Shown: positions 1 to 9,998 of the stretch, piece by piece
How positions within the stretch are numbered: the stretch's first letter is position 1
Layout of the letters: each line of letters opens with the position of its first letter
DNA from: Cupriavidus sp. UYMMa02A
GTDB lineage: Bacteria > Pseudomonadota > Gammaproteobacteria > Burkholderiales > Burkholderiaceae
Length of the DNA: 64,000 nucleotides
Direction: 5' to 3'
Assembly: GCA_001725945.1 (NCBI GenBank)
Contig: LRMT01000170.1
Location: forward strand, 32,868-96,867
Program-made: the position numbers and the translations under genes
The notes under the pieces: model-generated
The model's input: only the letters and a program-made list of their open reading frames with translations
What the model was told of the DNA's origin: nothing
Databases searched by the model: none

Positions 1-850
1 AGCTCGAGCTGGAGGACCGCGAATTCGTGATGGGCCCTGACGGCCAGGCCATGCTGGCCGAGGACGGCCCCGACGAAAGGGCGCACCGCCAGCGCTATTT
101 CCACGAGCTGTTTCGCCTGCAGGGGGAACTGGTCAAGCTGCAGAGCTGGCTGGTCAGTAGCGGGCACAAGCTGGTGGTGCTGTTCGAAGGACGCGACGCC
201 GCGGGCAAGGGTGGCGTGATCAAGCGTATCTCGCAGCGCCTGAACCCGCGCGTATGCCGCGTGGCCGCGCTGCCGGCGCCCAACGACCGCGAACGCACGC
301 AATGGTATTTCCAGCGTTATGTGTCGCACTTGCCGGCCGCGGGCGAGATCGTGCTGTTCGACCGGAGCTGGTACAACCGCGCCGGCGTCGAGCGCGTCAT
401 GGGCTTCTGCAACGATGACCAGTACGAAGAATTCTTCCGCTCGGTGCCCGAGTTCGAGCGCATGCTGGTGCGCTCGGGCATCCAGGTGGTCAAGTACTGG
501 TTCTCGATCTCCGACGACGAGCAGCACCTGCGCTTCCTGAGCCGCATCCACGATCCGCTCAAGCAGTGGAAACTCAGCCCCATGGACCTGGAGTCCCGCC
601 GGCGGTGGGAAGACTACACGCGCGCCAAGGAAGTCATGATGGAACGCACGCATATCCCCGAGGCACCATGGTGGTGGTGCAGGCGGTGGACAAGAAGAGC
701 GCCCGCCTGAACTGCATCCATCACCTGCTGCAGCAGGTGCCCTATACCGACGTCGAACATCCGACCGTGGTGCTGCCCAAGCGCGAGCGGCACGCCGACT
801 ATGTGCGGATGCCCGTACCGGATGACATGATCGTGCCTGAGATCTACTGA
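1..850 (+). CDS. ppk2: PPK2-family polyphosphate kinase (5' end outside window, one frameshift)
   Basis: Transfers phosphate between polyphosphate and nucleotides (NDP or NMP, depending on subclass) in the cytoplasm. The frame (first full codon at 3) is open to the window edge, so the start lies upstream. About 282 residues remain. A Walker A motif (FEGRDAAGKGG) and a Walker B-like VLFDRSWYNRAG mark a one-domain PPK2, and the conserved APWW region follows the lid. One base is missing near 669-677: a tggtgg run lacks a g. The C-terminal part (VVQAVDKKSARLNCI to IVPEIY) therefore sits in the next frame and ends at 850. Family is clear; subclass and substrate direction cannot be told from this part. 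Confidence 0.9.
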
Positions 851-973
851 CCCGGGATGCCGGGGCCACCGCGGTTGAGGTATTTTGAACGACTCCGACA
901 GTGCGCGCCGCCCCGCCGGCCGCGGTGGGGCGCTAGCATTGAACCGTTTGCTGTCCGCTGTTCGCCTTTCCAG

Positions 974-1303
974 ATGACCTTTGTTGTAACGGATGCCTGC
1001 ATCCAGTGTCGCCATACCGATTGCGTGGAAGTCTGCCCCATGTCGTGCTTCCACGAAGGGCCGAACTTCCTCGCCATCGATCCCGACCAGTGCATCGACT
1101 GCTCGATGTGCGTGCCGCTGTGCCCCGTAGGCGCGATCTATTCTGAGCATGACCTGCCCGAAGACCAGCGCCATTTCGTGGCGATCAACGCCGAACTGGC
1201 ACGCCGCCCGGACTGGCCGCCGTTGCTGAAGGCGAAGGGGCCGCTGCCCGATCACGCCGACTGGGCAGATCACCCCGACCGGTTGTCGTTGCTGGTCCGG
1301 TAA
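974..1303 (+). CDS. fdxA: 7Fe ferredoxin (3Fe-4S/4Fe-4S), FdxA type
   Basis: Small cytoplasmic electron carrier of 109 residues. The ATG at 974 gives MTFVVTDACIQC, the usual N-terminus of the family; longer upstream reading is spurious. CIQCRHTDCVEVCP near residues 9-22 and CIDCSMCVPLCP near 38-49 supply cysteines for one 3Fe-4S and one 4Fe-4S cluster. The typical FHEGPNFLAIDP linker lies between them. The C-terminal 50 residues carry no further cluster. The frame is intact. It sits alone between ppk2 and fdsR, which converges on it, so its partner cannot be inferred from context. Confidence 0.93.
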   Translation: MTFVVTDACIQCRHTDCVEVCPMSCFHEGPNFLAIDPDQCIDCSMCVPLCPVGAIYSEHDLPEDQRHFVAINAELARRPDWPPLLKAKGPLPDHADWADHPDRLSLLVR

Positions 1304-1320
1304 GCCGGCGGCAATGCCGC

Positions 1321-2417
1321 TCAGCGTTTTCCTTCGCGATACTCGGGAAAGGCTTCGGCCAGCGTCAGCACCGTGCCGGTCATGCTGCCGTCGTAGCCGG
1401 GCAGGGCATTGACGCGCTGGCGGAAGTTTTCGCTGGTGAGCGCGCCCACGGCGCCGGCCAGCGCGCTGCTGGTCAGCATTTTCTTTTCGATGGCGAAGAA
1501 ATAACGCTCCTTGAGCACGGGCACGAATTCCAGCCCAAAGCGTCGCGCCGCCGTCTCCACGCCGAAGCCCACGTCCGCCATGCCGCTGCCGATGTAGGCC
1601 GCCACCGCGGCGTGCGTGAATTCACCGTTGTTGTAGCCCTCGATCCTTGCCGGGTCGATGCCGCGCGCCGCCAGGATCAGGTCCAGCAGCAGCCGCGTGC
1701 CGGAGCCGACCTGGCGGTTGACGAAGCGCACTTCGCGCCGCATCAGGTCTTCCATCGCGTGGACGCCAAGCGGATTGCCCATGCGCACGAATAGTCCCTG
1801 GCTGCGCACCGCCAGATGGATCAGGCAATGGGTGTCGGGTTTCAGCCACGTGGTGAAGTGCCGGACCATGTCGTGCTCGAACTCGCCGACCGGCACGTGG
1901 AAGCCGGCGATATCGCAGCGCCCTCGGCCAGCGCGGCTACCGCTTCGACGCTGCCGCAGTATTTCAGGTCATGCCGGACCTGCTGCTCGTCGAGGAAATC
2001 GCGCAGTGCGGCCACCGCGAAGCCGTGGCTCGCATGCAACCGCGCAACCGGATCGGTCCGGTCCATCAGCTTCTTCAGTTCGATCTCCAGCTCCGACGCC
2101 AGGCTGTCCAGCGTCGGCGAGAGCCGTGCCCCGATACGCTTGCTGGCCCATACCAGTTGCTGTGCGAGCGGCGTGAGCGCGCTGCCGCGCCCGCGCGTCT
2201 TGGCGATCAGCGGCCCGCCAAACAGCGATTCGGCGTCGCGCAGGATGCCCCACGCGTAGCGGTACGACAACGCGACTGCCTCCGCCGACTGGCTGATGCT
2301 GCCGGAAGCTTCGATATGACCGAGCAGCGCCACCAGGCGCGACACGTCCAGCGGTTCGCCGGCCGGGCTGTCATCGTCCCGGATCTGCAGATGGGGGGAG
2401 ATCGAGATACGGATCAT
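1321..2417 (-). CDS. fdsR: FdsR-like regulator: ModE-type HTH plus substrate-binding domain (one frameshift)
   Basis: Transcriptional regulator, about 365 residues after repair, divergent from the formate dehydrogenase operon and so its likely controller. Residues 20-110 form a LysR/ModE-type winged helix (SGSISQSAEAVALSYRYAWG, then LTPLAQQLV). The C-terminal 200 residues are a periplasmic-binding-like domain (EGGCDIAGFHVP, NRQVGSGTRLLLD, DVGFGVETAA) of the type in molybdate/tungstate-sensing regulators. One base is missing near 1918-1924 between ALAEG and CDIAGF. In Ralstonia eutropha the gene in this position, fdsR, controls the fds operon. The ligand is not shown by the sequence; formate or molybdate are candidates. 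Confidence 0.82.
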
Positions 2418-2423
2418 ATGAAC

Positions 2424-2523
2424 AAAATAGCTTATTGAACCTGATCAAACACTTACTTATAGTCGCTCCAACGGCCATAAAGCCGTCGCTATACCCCGGT
2501 AAATAGGAAAAAAATAGCATATA
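2424..2523. promoter_or_regulatory. Divergent fdsR/fdsG promoter region with a repeated AAAATAGCwTAT motif
   Basis: The 148-base gap between fdsR (minus) and fdsG (plus) is AT-rich against its surroundings. The near-identical words aaaatagcttatt (2424-2436) and aaaatagcatata (2511-2523) occur at its two ends, and each is close to a palindrome around AGCT or GCAT. They are candidate operator half-regions for FdsR. A short acggc/gccgt stem lies between them (2471-2486). The operator role is inference. Confidence 0.4.
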
Positions 2524-2565
2524 AACGGTCGCCCTGCTGAAGAGGCGGCCCCCACAGGAGACGCC

Positions 2566-3091
2566 ATGCCAGAAACCGCCACCCCCGCTCCGGCACCGGC
2601 CGACGCGGCCCGCACAGCGGCCATTGCCGCGATCGTGGCGCGCGCCAGGACATGCCCGGCGCCTTGCTGCCCATCCTGCACGAGATCCAGGACACCCAGG
2701 GCTACATCCCGGAGACGGCTGTGCCGGTCATCGCCAGGGCACTGAACCTGTCGCGCGCCGAGGTGCATGGCGTGATCACGTTCTACCACCATTTCCGCCA
2801 GCAGCCGGCCGGCCGCCACGTGGTGCAGGTCTGCCGTGCCGAGGCCTGCCAGTCGGTCGGCGCCGAAGCGCTGGCCGAGCACGCCAGGCGCGCGCTTGGT
2901 TGCGACTTCCATGAAACCACCGCCGACGCGCCGTCACGCTGGAGCCGGTCTACTGCCTCGGCCAGTGTGCATGTGGCCCGGCCGTGATGATGGGCGAACA
3001 ACTGCACGGCTATGTCGACGCGAAGCGCTTCGATGTGCTGGTGCGCAAGCTGCGCGCTGACCAGCCTGCCAACGAGGAGGCCCAGGCATGA
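2566..3091 (+). CDS. fdsG: NAD-linked formate dehydrogenase gamma subunit (two frameshifts)
   Basis: NuoE-like 2Fe-2S subunit of the soluble Mo formate dehydrogenase, carrying electrons between the FMN/NADH subunit FdsB and FdsA. Repaired length is 175 residues. The ATG at 2566 follows an AGGAG. The thioredoxin-like core starts at MPGALLPILHEIQDTQGYIP. The four cluster ligands are in VCRAEAC and YCLGQCACG (Cx4C and Cx3C). Single bases are missing near 2645 (before DMPGALL) and near 2927 (before VTLEPVYC). The last codons overlap fdsB (ATGA at 3088-3091), typical of translational coupling in this operon. Confidence 0.9.
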
Positions 3092-4652
3092 GCGCCGCCA
3101 TCACTACCATCTTTGTCCCGCGCGATTCCACCGCGCTGGCGCTGGGCGCCGACGAAGTCGCGCGCGCCATCGAACGCGAGGCTGCGGCACGCGGCGAATC
3201 GGTCCGCATCGTGCGCAACGGTTCGCGCGGCATGTTCTGGCTCGAGCCGCTGGTTGAGGTGCAGACCGAAGCGGGCCGCGTGGCGTATGGCCCCGTCAGT
3301 TCCGATGACGTGGCGGGGCTGTTCGACGCCGGTCTTCTGCAAGGCGGCGAGCATGCGCTGGCGCATGGCCTGACTGACGAGATTCCGTTCCTCAAGCGCC
3401 AGGAACGTCTGACGTTCGCGCGTGTCGGCATTACCGATCCGCTGTCGCTCGAAGACTACCGTGCGTATGAAGGCTTTGCCGGCCTCGAACGCGCCCTGTC
3501 GATGGAGCCCGCTGCGATCGTGCAGGAAGTGACCGACTCCGGCCTGCGCGGCCGCGGCGGCGCGGCGTTCCCGACCGGCATCAAGTGGAAGACCGTGCTC
3601 GCCGCGAAATCCGCGGTCAAGTACATCGTCTGCAATGCGGACGAAGGCGACTCGGGCACGTTCTCCGATCGCATGGTGATGGAAGACGACCCGTTCGTGC
3701 TGATCGAAGGCATGACCATCGCCGGCCTGGCAGTCGGCGCGGAGCAGGGCTACATCTACTGCCGTTCGGAATACCCGCACGCGATCGCCGTGCTGAACGC
3801 GGCCATCGCCATTGCGACGGCGGGGGGCTGGCTTGGCGACGACATCCGCGGCAGCGGCAAGCGCTTTCACCTGGAAGTGCGCAAGGGCGCCGGTGCTTAC
3901 GTGTGCGGCGAGGAAACCGCGTTGCTCGAAAGCCTCGAAGGCAAGCGCGGCGTGGTGCGCGCCAAGCCGCCGCTGCCGGCGCTCGAAGGCCTGTTCGGCA
4001 AGCCGACTGTCATCAACAACGTGATCTCGCTCGCGACGGTGCCCGTCATCCTCGCGCGCGGCGCGCAGCATTACCGCGACTTCGGCATGGGCCGGTCGCG
4101 CGGCACGCTGCCGTTCCAGCTTGCAGGCAACATCAAGCAGGGCGGACTTGTCGAAAAGGCGTTCGGCGTCACGCTGCGCGAACTGCTGTACGACTATGGC
4201 GGCGGCACGCGCAGCGGCCGCGCCGTGCGCGCGGTGCAGGTGGGCGGCCCGCTCGGCGCATACCTGCCCGAAGCGCGCTTCGACGTGCCAATGGACTACG
4301 AGCCTATGCCGCATTCGGCGGCGTGGTGGGCCACGGCGGCATCGTGGTGTTCGACGAGACCGTCGACATGGCGAAGCAGGCGCGCTACGCGATGGAGTTC
4401 TGCGCGATCGAATCGTGCGGCAAGTGCACGCCATGCCGGATCGGCTCCACGCGCGGCGTGGAAGTCATGGACCGGATCATCGCGGGCAACGAGCCCGTCA
4501 AGCACATCAAGCTCGTGCGCGACCTGTGCGACACCATGCTCAACGGCTCGCTCTGCGCCATGGGCGGCATGACGCCGTACCCGGTGCTGTCCGCGCTCAA
4601 CGAATTCCCCGAGGACTTCGGCCTCGCCCCCAACCCAGCCAAGGCGGCCTGA
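3088..4652 (+). CDS. fdsB: NAD-linked formate dehydrogenase beta subunit, diaphorase (one frameshift)
   Basis: NuoF-like flavoprotein of 521 residues that passes electrons from formate to NAD+. An N-terminal thioredoxin-like segment of about 110 residues lacks cluster cysteines. The FMN/NADH part follows (GRGGAAFPTGIKWKT, NADEGDSGTF, CGEETALLESLEGKRG), then the 4Fe-4S site ESCGKCTPCRIGSTRG with the distal cysteine in NGSLCAMGG. One base is missing near 4303, where EPYAAFGGVVGHGG should read through. Second gene of fdsGBACD, overlapping fdsG by four bases; 33 bases separate it from fdsA. Confidence 0.93.
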
Positions 4653-4685
4653 GCCTGCGCCAGAACAGAACAACGGGAGACAACC

Positions 4686-7554
4686 ATGGATTGCCGCGAT
4701 GTGATCGACTTCGGCACCCCCGCCAGTGAATCGACCGAGATGGTCAGCCTCGAGATCGATGGCGTGAGCGTCACCGTGCCGGCCGGCACGTCGGTGATGC
4801 GCGCCGCGATGGAGGCAGAGGTCAGCGTACCCAAGCTGTGCGCGACCGACAGCCTGAAATCATTCGGTTCGTGCCGCCTGTGCTGGTGGAGATCGAAGGG
4901 CGCCGCGGCTATCCGGCCTCGTGCACCACGCCGGTGGAAGCCGGCATGAAGGTGAAGACCCAGAGCGACAAGCTGGCCGACCTGCGCCGCGGCGTGATGG
5001 AGCTGTACATCTCCGACCACCCGCTCGACTGCCTGACCTGCCCGACCAACGGCAACTGCGAGCTGCAGGACATGGCCGGCGAGGTGGGCCTGCGCGAGGT
5101 GCGCTACAACGACGGCGGACCGATCGCCACGCACACCGAGATGAAGAAGGATGAGTCCAATCCTTACTTCACCTACGATCCGTCCAAGTGCATCGTCTGC
5201 AACCGCTGCGTGCGCGCGTGCGAGGAAACGCAAGGCACGTTCGCGCTGACGATTTCGGGACGCGGCTTCGACTCGCGCGTGTCGCCGGGCACGAGCCAGT
5301 CGTTCATGGAATCGGACTGCGTGTCGTGCGGCGCCTGCGTGCAGGCCTGCCCGACCGCGACGCTGACCGAGACATCCGTCATCAAGCTGGGCCAGGCTCC
5401 GCGCAGCGTCGTCACCACCTGCGCTTACTGCGGCGTGGGCTGCTCGTTCAAGGCCGAGATGAAGGGCAACGAGGTCGTGCGCATGGTCCCATACAAGGAC
5501 GGCAAGGCCAATGACGGCCACGCCTGCGTGAAGGGCCGCTTTGCCTGGGGCTACGCCACGCACCAGGACCGCATCCTCAAGCCGATGATCCGCGCGAAGA
5601 TCACTGATCCGTGGCGCGAGGTGTCGTGGGAAGAGGCCATCGGCTACGCGGCATCGGAATTCAAGCGCATCCAGGCCAAGCATGGCAAGGACTCGATCGG
5701 CGGTATCGTGTCGTCGCGCTGCACCAACGAGGAAGGCTACCTCGTGCAGAAGCTCGTGCGTGCCGCGTTCGGCAACAACAACGTCGACACCTGCGCACGG
5801 GTTTGCCACTCGCCGACCGGCTACGGCCTGAAGCAGACGCTCGGTGAATCGGCCGGTACGCAGACGTTCAAGTCGGTCGAGAAGTCCGACGTGATCATGG
5901 TGATCGGCGCCAACCCGACCGACGGCCACCCGGTGTTTGCCTCGCGCATGAAGAAGCGCCTGCGCGCCGGTGCGAAGCTGATCGTGGTCGATCCGCGCAA
6001 GATCGACCTGGTCGATTCTCCGCACATCCGCGCCGACTACCACCTGCAGCTGCGTCCGGGTACGAACGTCGCGCTCGTGACGTCGCTGGCCCACGTGATC
6101 GTGACCGAGGGCCTGCTGGCTGACGCCTACATCGCCGAGCGCTGCGAGGACCGTGCGTTCCAGCAATGGCGCGACTTCGTCTCGCTGCCCGAGAACTCGC
6201 CCGAAGCCATGGCCGCGGTGACCGGCGTGGCGGCCGACCAGCTGCGCGGTGCCGCGCGCCTCTACGCCACCGGCGGCAATGCGGCCATCTACTACGGCCT
6301 GGGCGTCACGGAACATGCGCAGGGCTCGACCACGGTGATGGGCATCGCCAACCTCGCCATGGCGACCGGCAACGTCGGCCGCGAAGGCGTGGGCGTGAAC
6401 CCGCTGCGCGGACAGAACAACGTGCAGGGTTCGTGCGACATGGGCTCGTTCCCGCACGAGCTGCCGGGCTACCGCCACGTGTCGGATTCGACCGTGCGCA
6501 GCCTGTTCGAATCGGCATGGAACGTGGAAATCAGCCCCGAGCCGGGCCTGCGCATTCCGAACATGTTCGAGGCCGCGCTCGGCGGCAGCTTCATGGGCAT
6601 GTACTGCCAGGGCGAGGACATCGTCCAGTCGGACCCGAACACCCAGCACGTGGCCGCAGCGCTGTCATCGATGGAATGCATCGTGGTGCAGGACATCTTC
6701 CTGAACGAGACCGCCAAGTACGCGCACGTGTTCCTGCCGGGCTCCTCGTTCCTGGAGAAGGACGGTACCTTCACCAACGCGGAGCGCCGCATCTCGCGCG
6801 TGCGCAAGGTGATGCCGCCCAAGGCCGCTATGCCGACTGGGAGGCGACCATCCTGCTGGCCAATGCCCTGGGCTACCCGATGGACTACAAGGATCCGTCG
6901 GAGATCATGGACGAGATCGCGCGCCTGACGCCGACGTTCCACGGCGTCAGCTACAAGCGGCTCGACGAGCTGGGCAGCATCCAGTGGCCGTGCAATGCCG
7001 AAGCGCCGGAAGGGACGCCGACCATGCACATCGACCGGTTCGTGCGGGGCAAGGGCAAGTTCATCATCACCAAGTACGTGCCGACCACCGAGAAGATCAC
7101 GCGCGCCTATCCGCTGATCCTGACGACGGGACGCATCCTGTCGCAGTACAACGTGGGCGCACAGACGCGCCGCACCGAGAACGTCCAGTGGCATGACGAG
7201 GACCGGCTCGAACTCCATCCGCACGATGCCGAGGAACGCGGCATCAAGGACGGTGACTGGGTCGGCGTGCAGAGCCGGGCAGGCGAGACCGTGCTGCGCG
7301 CGATCGTCAGCGAGCGCATGCAGCCGGGCGTGGTCTACACGACCTTCCACTTCCCGGAGTCGGGCGCCAACGTGATCACCACCGACAACTCGGACTGGGC
7401 TACCAACTGCCCCGAGTACAAGGTGACCGCGGTGCAGGTGATGCCGGTCGCGCAGCCGTCGGCGTGGCAGAAGCAGTACCACGCGTTCAACACGCAGCAG
7501 CTTCAGTTGCTCGAAGCCGCCAGCGCCGATCCGGCCCAGGCCACGGTCGGCTGA
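4686..7554 (+). CDS. fdsA: Formate dehydrogenase catalytic alpha subunit, Mo-bisPGD (two frameshifts)
   Basis: Oxidises formate to CO2 at a molybdenum bis-pyranopterin guanine dinucleotide centre; 956 residues after repair. In order: a NuoG-like 2Fe-2S domain (residues 15-95), a His/Cys 4Fe-4S site HPLDCLTCPTNGNC, two 4Fe-4S ferredoxin motifs (CIVCNRCVRAC, CVSCGACVQACP), the cluster of the formate dehydrogenase fold (CAYCGVGC), and the molybdopterin domain. The Mo ligand is cysteine in CARVCHSPTGYG (no selenocysteine), and GVNPLRGQNNVQGSC holds the active-site arginine. Bases are missing near 4882 (in SCRLCLVEIEG) and 6827 (in PPKAGYADWEAT). The region between, about 1.9 kb, is clean. Confidence 0.95.
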
Positions 7555-7569
7555 CAGGAGGACTGCATC

Positions 7570-8436
7570 ATGATGCGCTGCCTGAACGCGCCGGAACTCG
7601 AACCAGCGCTGCAAGCCGACGGCGAGCCCGCCACGCACAGCACGTTTGCGGTGAGCCGCTGGCGCCATGGCGAAAACGTGCTGAGCCCCGATGAGCTCGC
7701 TGAGGAAGTGCCCGTCGCGCTCGAGTACAACGGCATCTCGCATGCCGTGATGCTGGCCACGCCCGCGGACCTGGAGGACTTCGCCCTCGGCTTCAGCCTG
7801 AGCGAGGGCATCGTCGCGAGTCCGCGTGATGTGTATGGCATCGAGACCGAGACGCGCGAGCATGGCATTGCCGTGCGGCTGGAGATTGCGTCGGAGGCCT
7901 TCATGGGTCTCAAGGCGCGGCGCCGGTCGCTGGCCGGCCGCACCGGCTGCGGGCTGTGCGGCACGGAATCGCTGGAGCAGGTGATGCGCATGCCTGCGCC
8001 GGTGAAAAGCGAAGCGAATTTCCACACCGACGTGATTCAGGCTGCGTTCGTGCAGCTTCAGTTGCGGCAGGCGCTGCAGCGCGAGACTGGCGCGACGCAT
8101 GCCGCCGCGTGGTTGCGCGCCGACGGGCATGTGGCGATGGTGCGTGAGGATGTGGGGCGCCACAATGCGCTCGACAAGCTTGCCGGCGCGCTCGCCCTCA
8201 GCGGCGAGGACATCGCCACCGGCGCGGTGCTGGTCACCAGCCGTGCCAGCTATGAAATGGTGCTCAAGACCGCGGCCATCGGCGCCGGCGTGCTGGCTGC
8301 GGTATCAGCCCCGACGGCGCTGGCCGTGCGGCTGGCCGAGCAGGCCAACATCACGCTGACCGGCTTCGTTCGCGCGAGTGGCCACGTGGTTTATTCCCAT
8401 CCCCAACGCCTGCAACACGAAGCGAGCCCGGCATGA
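7570..8436 (+). CDS. fdsC: Formate dehydrogenase accessory sulfurtransferase FdsC (FdhD family)
   Basis: FdhD-type protein of 288 residues that transfers sulfur to the Mo cofactor for FdsA. The frame is intact. Family marks are the TGCGLCGTESL loop with its CxxC pair near residue 133, the preceding EVPVALEYNG and DLEDFALGFSLSEGI blocks, and VREDVGRHNALDKLAGA near 195. The ATG at 7570 is preceded by AGGAGGA. It lies 15 bases after fdsA and overlaps fdsD (ATGA at 8433-8436), so it belongs to the operon. Confidence 0.93.
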   Translation: MMRCLNAPELEPALQADGEPATHSTFAVSRWRHGENVLSPDELAEEVPVALEYNGISHAVMLATPADLEDFALGFSLSEGIVASPRDVYGIETETREHGIAVRLEIASEAFMGLKARRRSLAGRTGCGLCGTESLEQVMRMPAPVKSEANFHTDVIQAAFVQLQLRQALQRETGATHAAAWLRADGHVAMVREDVGRHNALDKLAGALALSGEDIATGAVLVTSRASYEMVLKTAAIGAGVLAAVSAPTALAVRLAEQANITLTGFVRASGHVVYSHPQRLQHEASPA

Positions 8437-8656
8437 AGATCGACAACCTGATTACGATGGCCAACCAGATCGGCAGCTTTTTCGAGGCGATGCCGGATCG
8501 TGAGGAGGCGTTGGCTGATATTGCCGGGCATATCAACGGTTCGTGGGAACCGCGGATGCGGAGGCTTTGCTGGGACATGTGGATGCCGATGCTGGCGCCG
8601 GGCTGCTGGGGGTTGTGCAGGAGGCCCTGGCGAGGCATCGGGGGGTGTTGGAATAG
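8433..8656 (+). CDS. fdsD: Formate dehydrogenase delta subunit (one frameshift)
   Basis: Small subunit of the fds complex, needed for the active enzyme in relatives; 74 residues when repaired. The clean N-terminal half reads MKIDNLITMANQIGSFFEAM. A base is missing near 8563-8566, after WEPRMR. The restored tail (ALLGHVDADAGAGLLGVV, then ARHRGVLE) ends at the TAG at 8654-8656. It overlaps the end of fdsC by four bases and closes the operon. Confidence 0.85.
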
Positions 8657-8725
8657 GGCATTTGGGAGGATGTCGTGCCTGGCCTGCGCGCGCCAAGCAC
8701 GACAAGCCCATCAAGGCCCGATCCC

Positions 8726-9421
8726 CTATCTCAGCCTCATCGGCTCCAGCAACGCCCCGTCATATTCCCCCCTTGAAATCTTCCCGAGCTCCAGCATCCG
8801 GTGCAGGATATATGCCTGCCGCTGCCGCGCGCGCCGGGGATTGACTACCGGGTTGTTGGCCGATGGCGCCTTCGGCAGTCCCGCAAGCATTGCGCATTCC
8901 GCCAGCGTCAACTGCCCCAACTGCTTCCCGAAGTAGGTCTGCGCAGCATCCGCAAATCCATACGCTCCCTGCCCGAGATAGATCTTGTTCATGTAAAGCT
9001 CGAGGATCTCGTCCTTGCTCATGGCCTTCTCGATCCGGTACGACAGCAGCACCTCATACAGCTTGCGCGTGTAGGTCTTCTGGCGCGAGAGGAAGAAGTT
9101 GCGCGCGACCTGCATGGTGATGGTGGACGCGCCCTGAGACAGGTCATCGGACAGATTGGCGATGCCGGCACGGATGACGCCGACATAGTCGATGCCGTCA
9201 TGCAGGTAGAAGCGTTCGTCCTCGATCGCGACCACGGCGTCAGTCAGGTCGCGCGGGAAGTCGCGCAGGGGCACGTAGTCGGGCGTGCTGCGAAACGCAG
9301 CCAGTGCATCGAGCGACGGTAGCTGCCGACTGGCCACCAGCACGGCAACCGTGGCCAGCAGCGCTGCGCCGATCACGGCGAGCACCAGCAGTTTGACAAA
9401 GGCGGACCAGAGACTTTTCAT
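8726..9421 (-). CDS. Membrane-anchored GT51 peptidoglycan glycosyltransferase without transpeptidase domain
   Basis: Polymerises lipid II glycan strands. 231 residues from the ATG at 9421, which starts MKSLWSAF just before a single membrane helix (about residues 8-28). GT51 signatures follow: EDERFYLHDGID with the catalytic glutamate, GASTITMQVARNFF, MNKIYLGQGAYGFADAA and AGLPKAPSANNP. The end (RQAYILHRMLELGKISRGEY) resembles the linker after the GT domain in class A penicillin-binding proteins, but the protein stops there. It may be a PBP1a-like protein cut to its GT half, or a monofunctional enzyme like MtgA. An upstream in-frame start at 9511 exists but adds an unlikely leader. Confidence 0.85.
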   Translation of the reverse strand: MKSLWSAFVKLLVLAVIGAALLATVAVLVASRQLPSLDALAAFRSTPDYVPLRDFPRDLTDAVVAIEDERFYLHDGIDYVGVIRAGIANLSDDLSQGASTITMQVARNFFLSRQKTYTRKLYEVLLSYRIEKAMSKDEILELYMNKIYLGQGAYGFADAAQTYFGKQLGQLTLAECAMLAGLPKAPSANNPVVNPRRARQRQAYILHRMLELGKISRGEYDGALLEPMRLR

Positions 9422-9670
9422 GCCGCGTATTGTGCCAGCCCCGCGCGGTAGCGGCGCGCGCGCTTGTCCAGGCGGAATCGGCGCAGATTGCGGCCGCATG
9501 AGATGGATCAAGATTTTGGTCGATGTGGGGATTCCTCGCGTGCCAGGGGCGTCTCACCTGTAAAGGCGCATGCAGCAAAGCAAAGCGGCATGGCCTGAGG
9601 CTTCGCGCAATGCGGGAAACCGGCAGGTGACGCATGCGCGGGTGGGATCTGAAATAATTAGGACTTGATC

Positions 9671-9937
9671 ATGAAGGTTTTAGTGCGTGGTCTGCGGCCC
9701 GGCGTTGACGCCGCAACCTTGTGTGCGGCGCTCAGGCCCTACGCCGATGTGCGTGCAGTGGAACTGGTACGCGATGGCGATCCCGAGCGTCCGTGGGCAT
9801 GGGTCGACATCGCGGCGGGAGCGCTGACGGTATGGAAACTGGTGGCGCGGCTCGATGGCCGCTACATTGCCGGCTGCCATCTGCGCTGGCACGTGCCGGC
9901 TTATCGCGGCCGCAAGGCAGCGCCGGCAGCGGCTTGA
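9671..9937 (+). CDS. Small RRM-like protein, copy 1
   Basis: 88-residue protein with an RRM-like pattern: LVRGLRPGVDAATLCAAL resembles beta-1/alpha-1 and RPWAWVDI resembles the RNP1 strand. It shares GDPERPWAWVD and the general layout with a second gene at 16647-16925, so the two are paralogues. Start at the ATG at 9671; a TTG six bases upstream is the alternative. Probably binds RNA or a partner protein; no target is visible. It lies 61 bases before the phosphatase gene and may be cotranscribed with it. Confidence 0.75.
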   Translation: MKVLVRGLRPGVDAATLCAALRPYADVRAVELVRDGDPERPWAWVDIAAGALTVWKLVARLDGRYIAGCHLRWHVPAYRGRKAAPAAA

Positions 9938-9998
9938 AGGATAGTCAGGAACGAGGCGCGAACGGACGGCGCCACAGAAGACAGAAAAAGGAAGACAG

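Noticed and set aside
3585..4652. Long open frames overlapping real genes (e.g. antisense and frame-shifted ORFs over fds genes)
   Set aside because: High GC leaves shadow frames open. They are rich in Arg/Ala/Pro and show no family motifs, except the tails that continue a frameshifted gene.
5760..5830. Selenocysteine at the FdsA active site
   Set aside because: The Mo ligand codon is TGC (Cys) in CARVCHSP, as in other fds enzymes; no in-frame TGA or SECIS-like element is needed.
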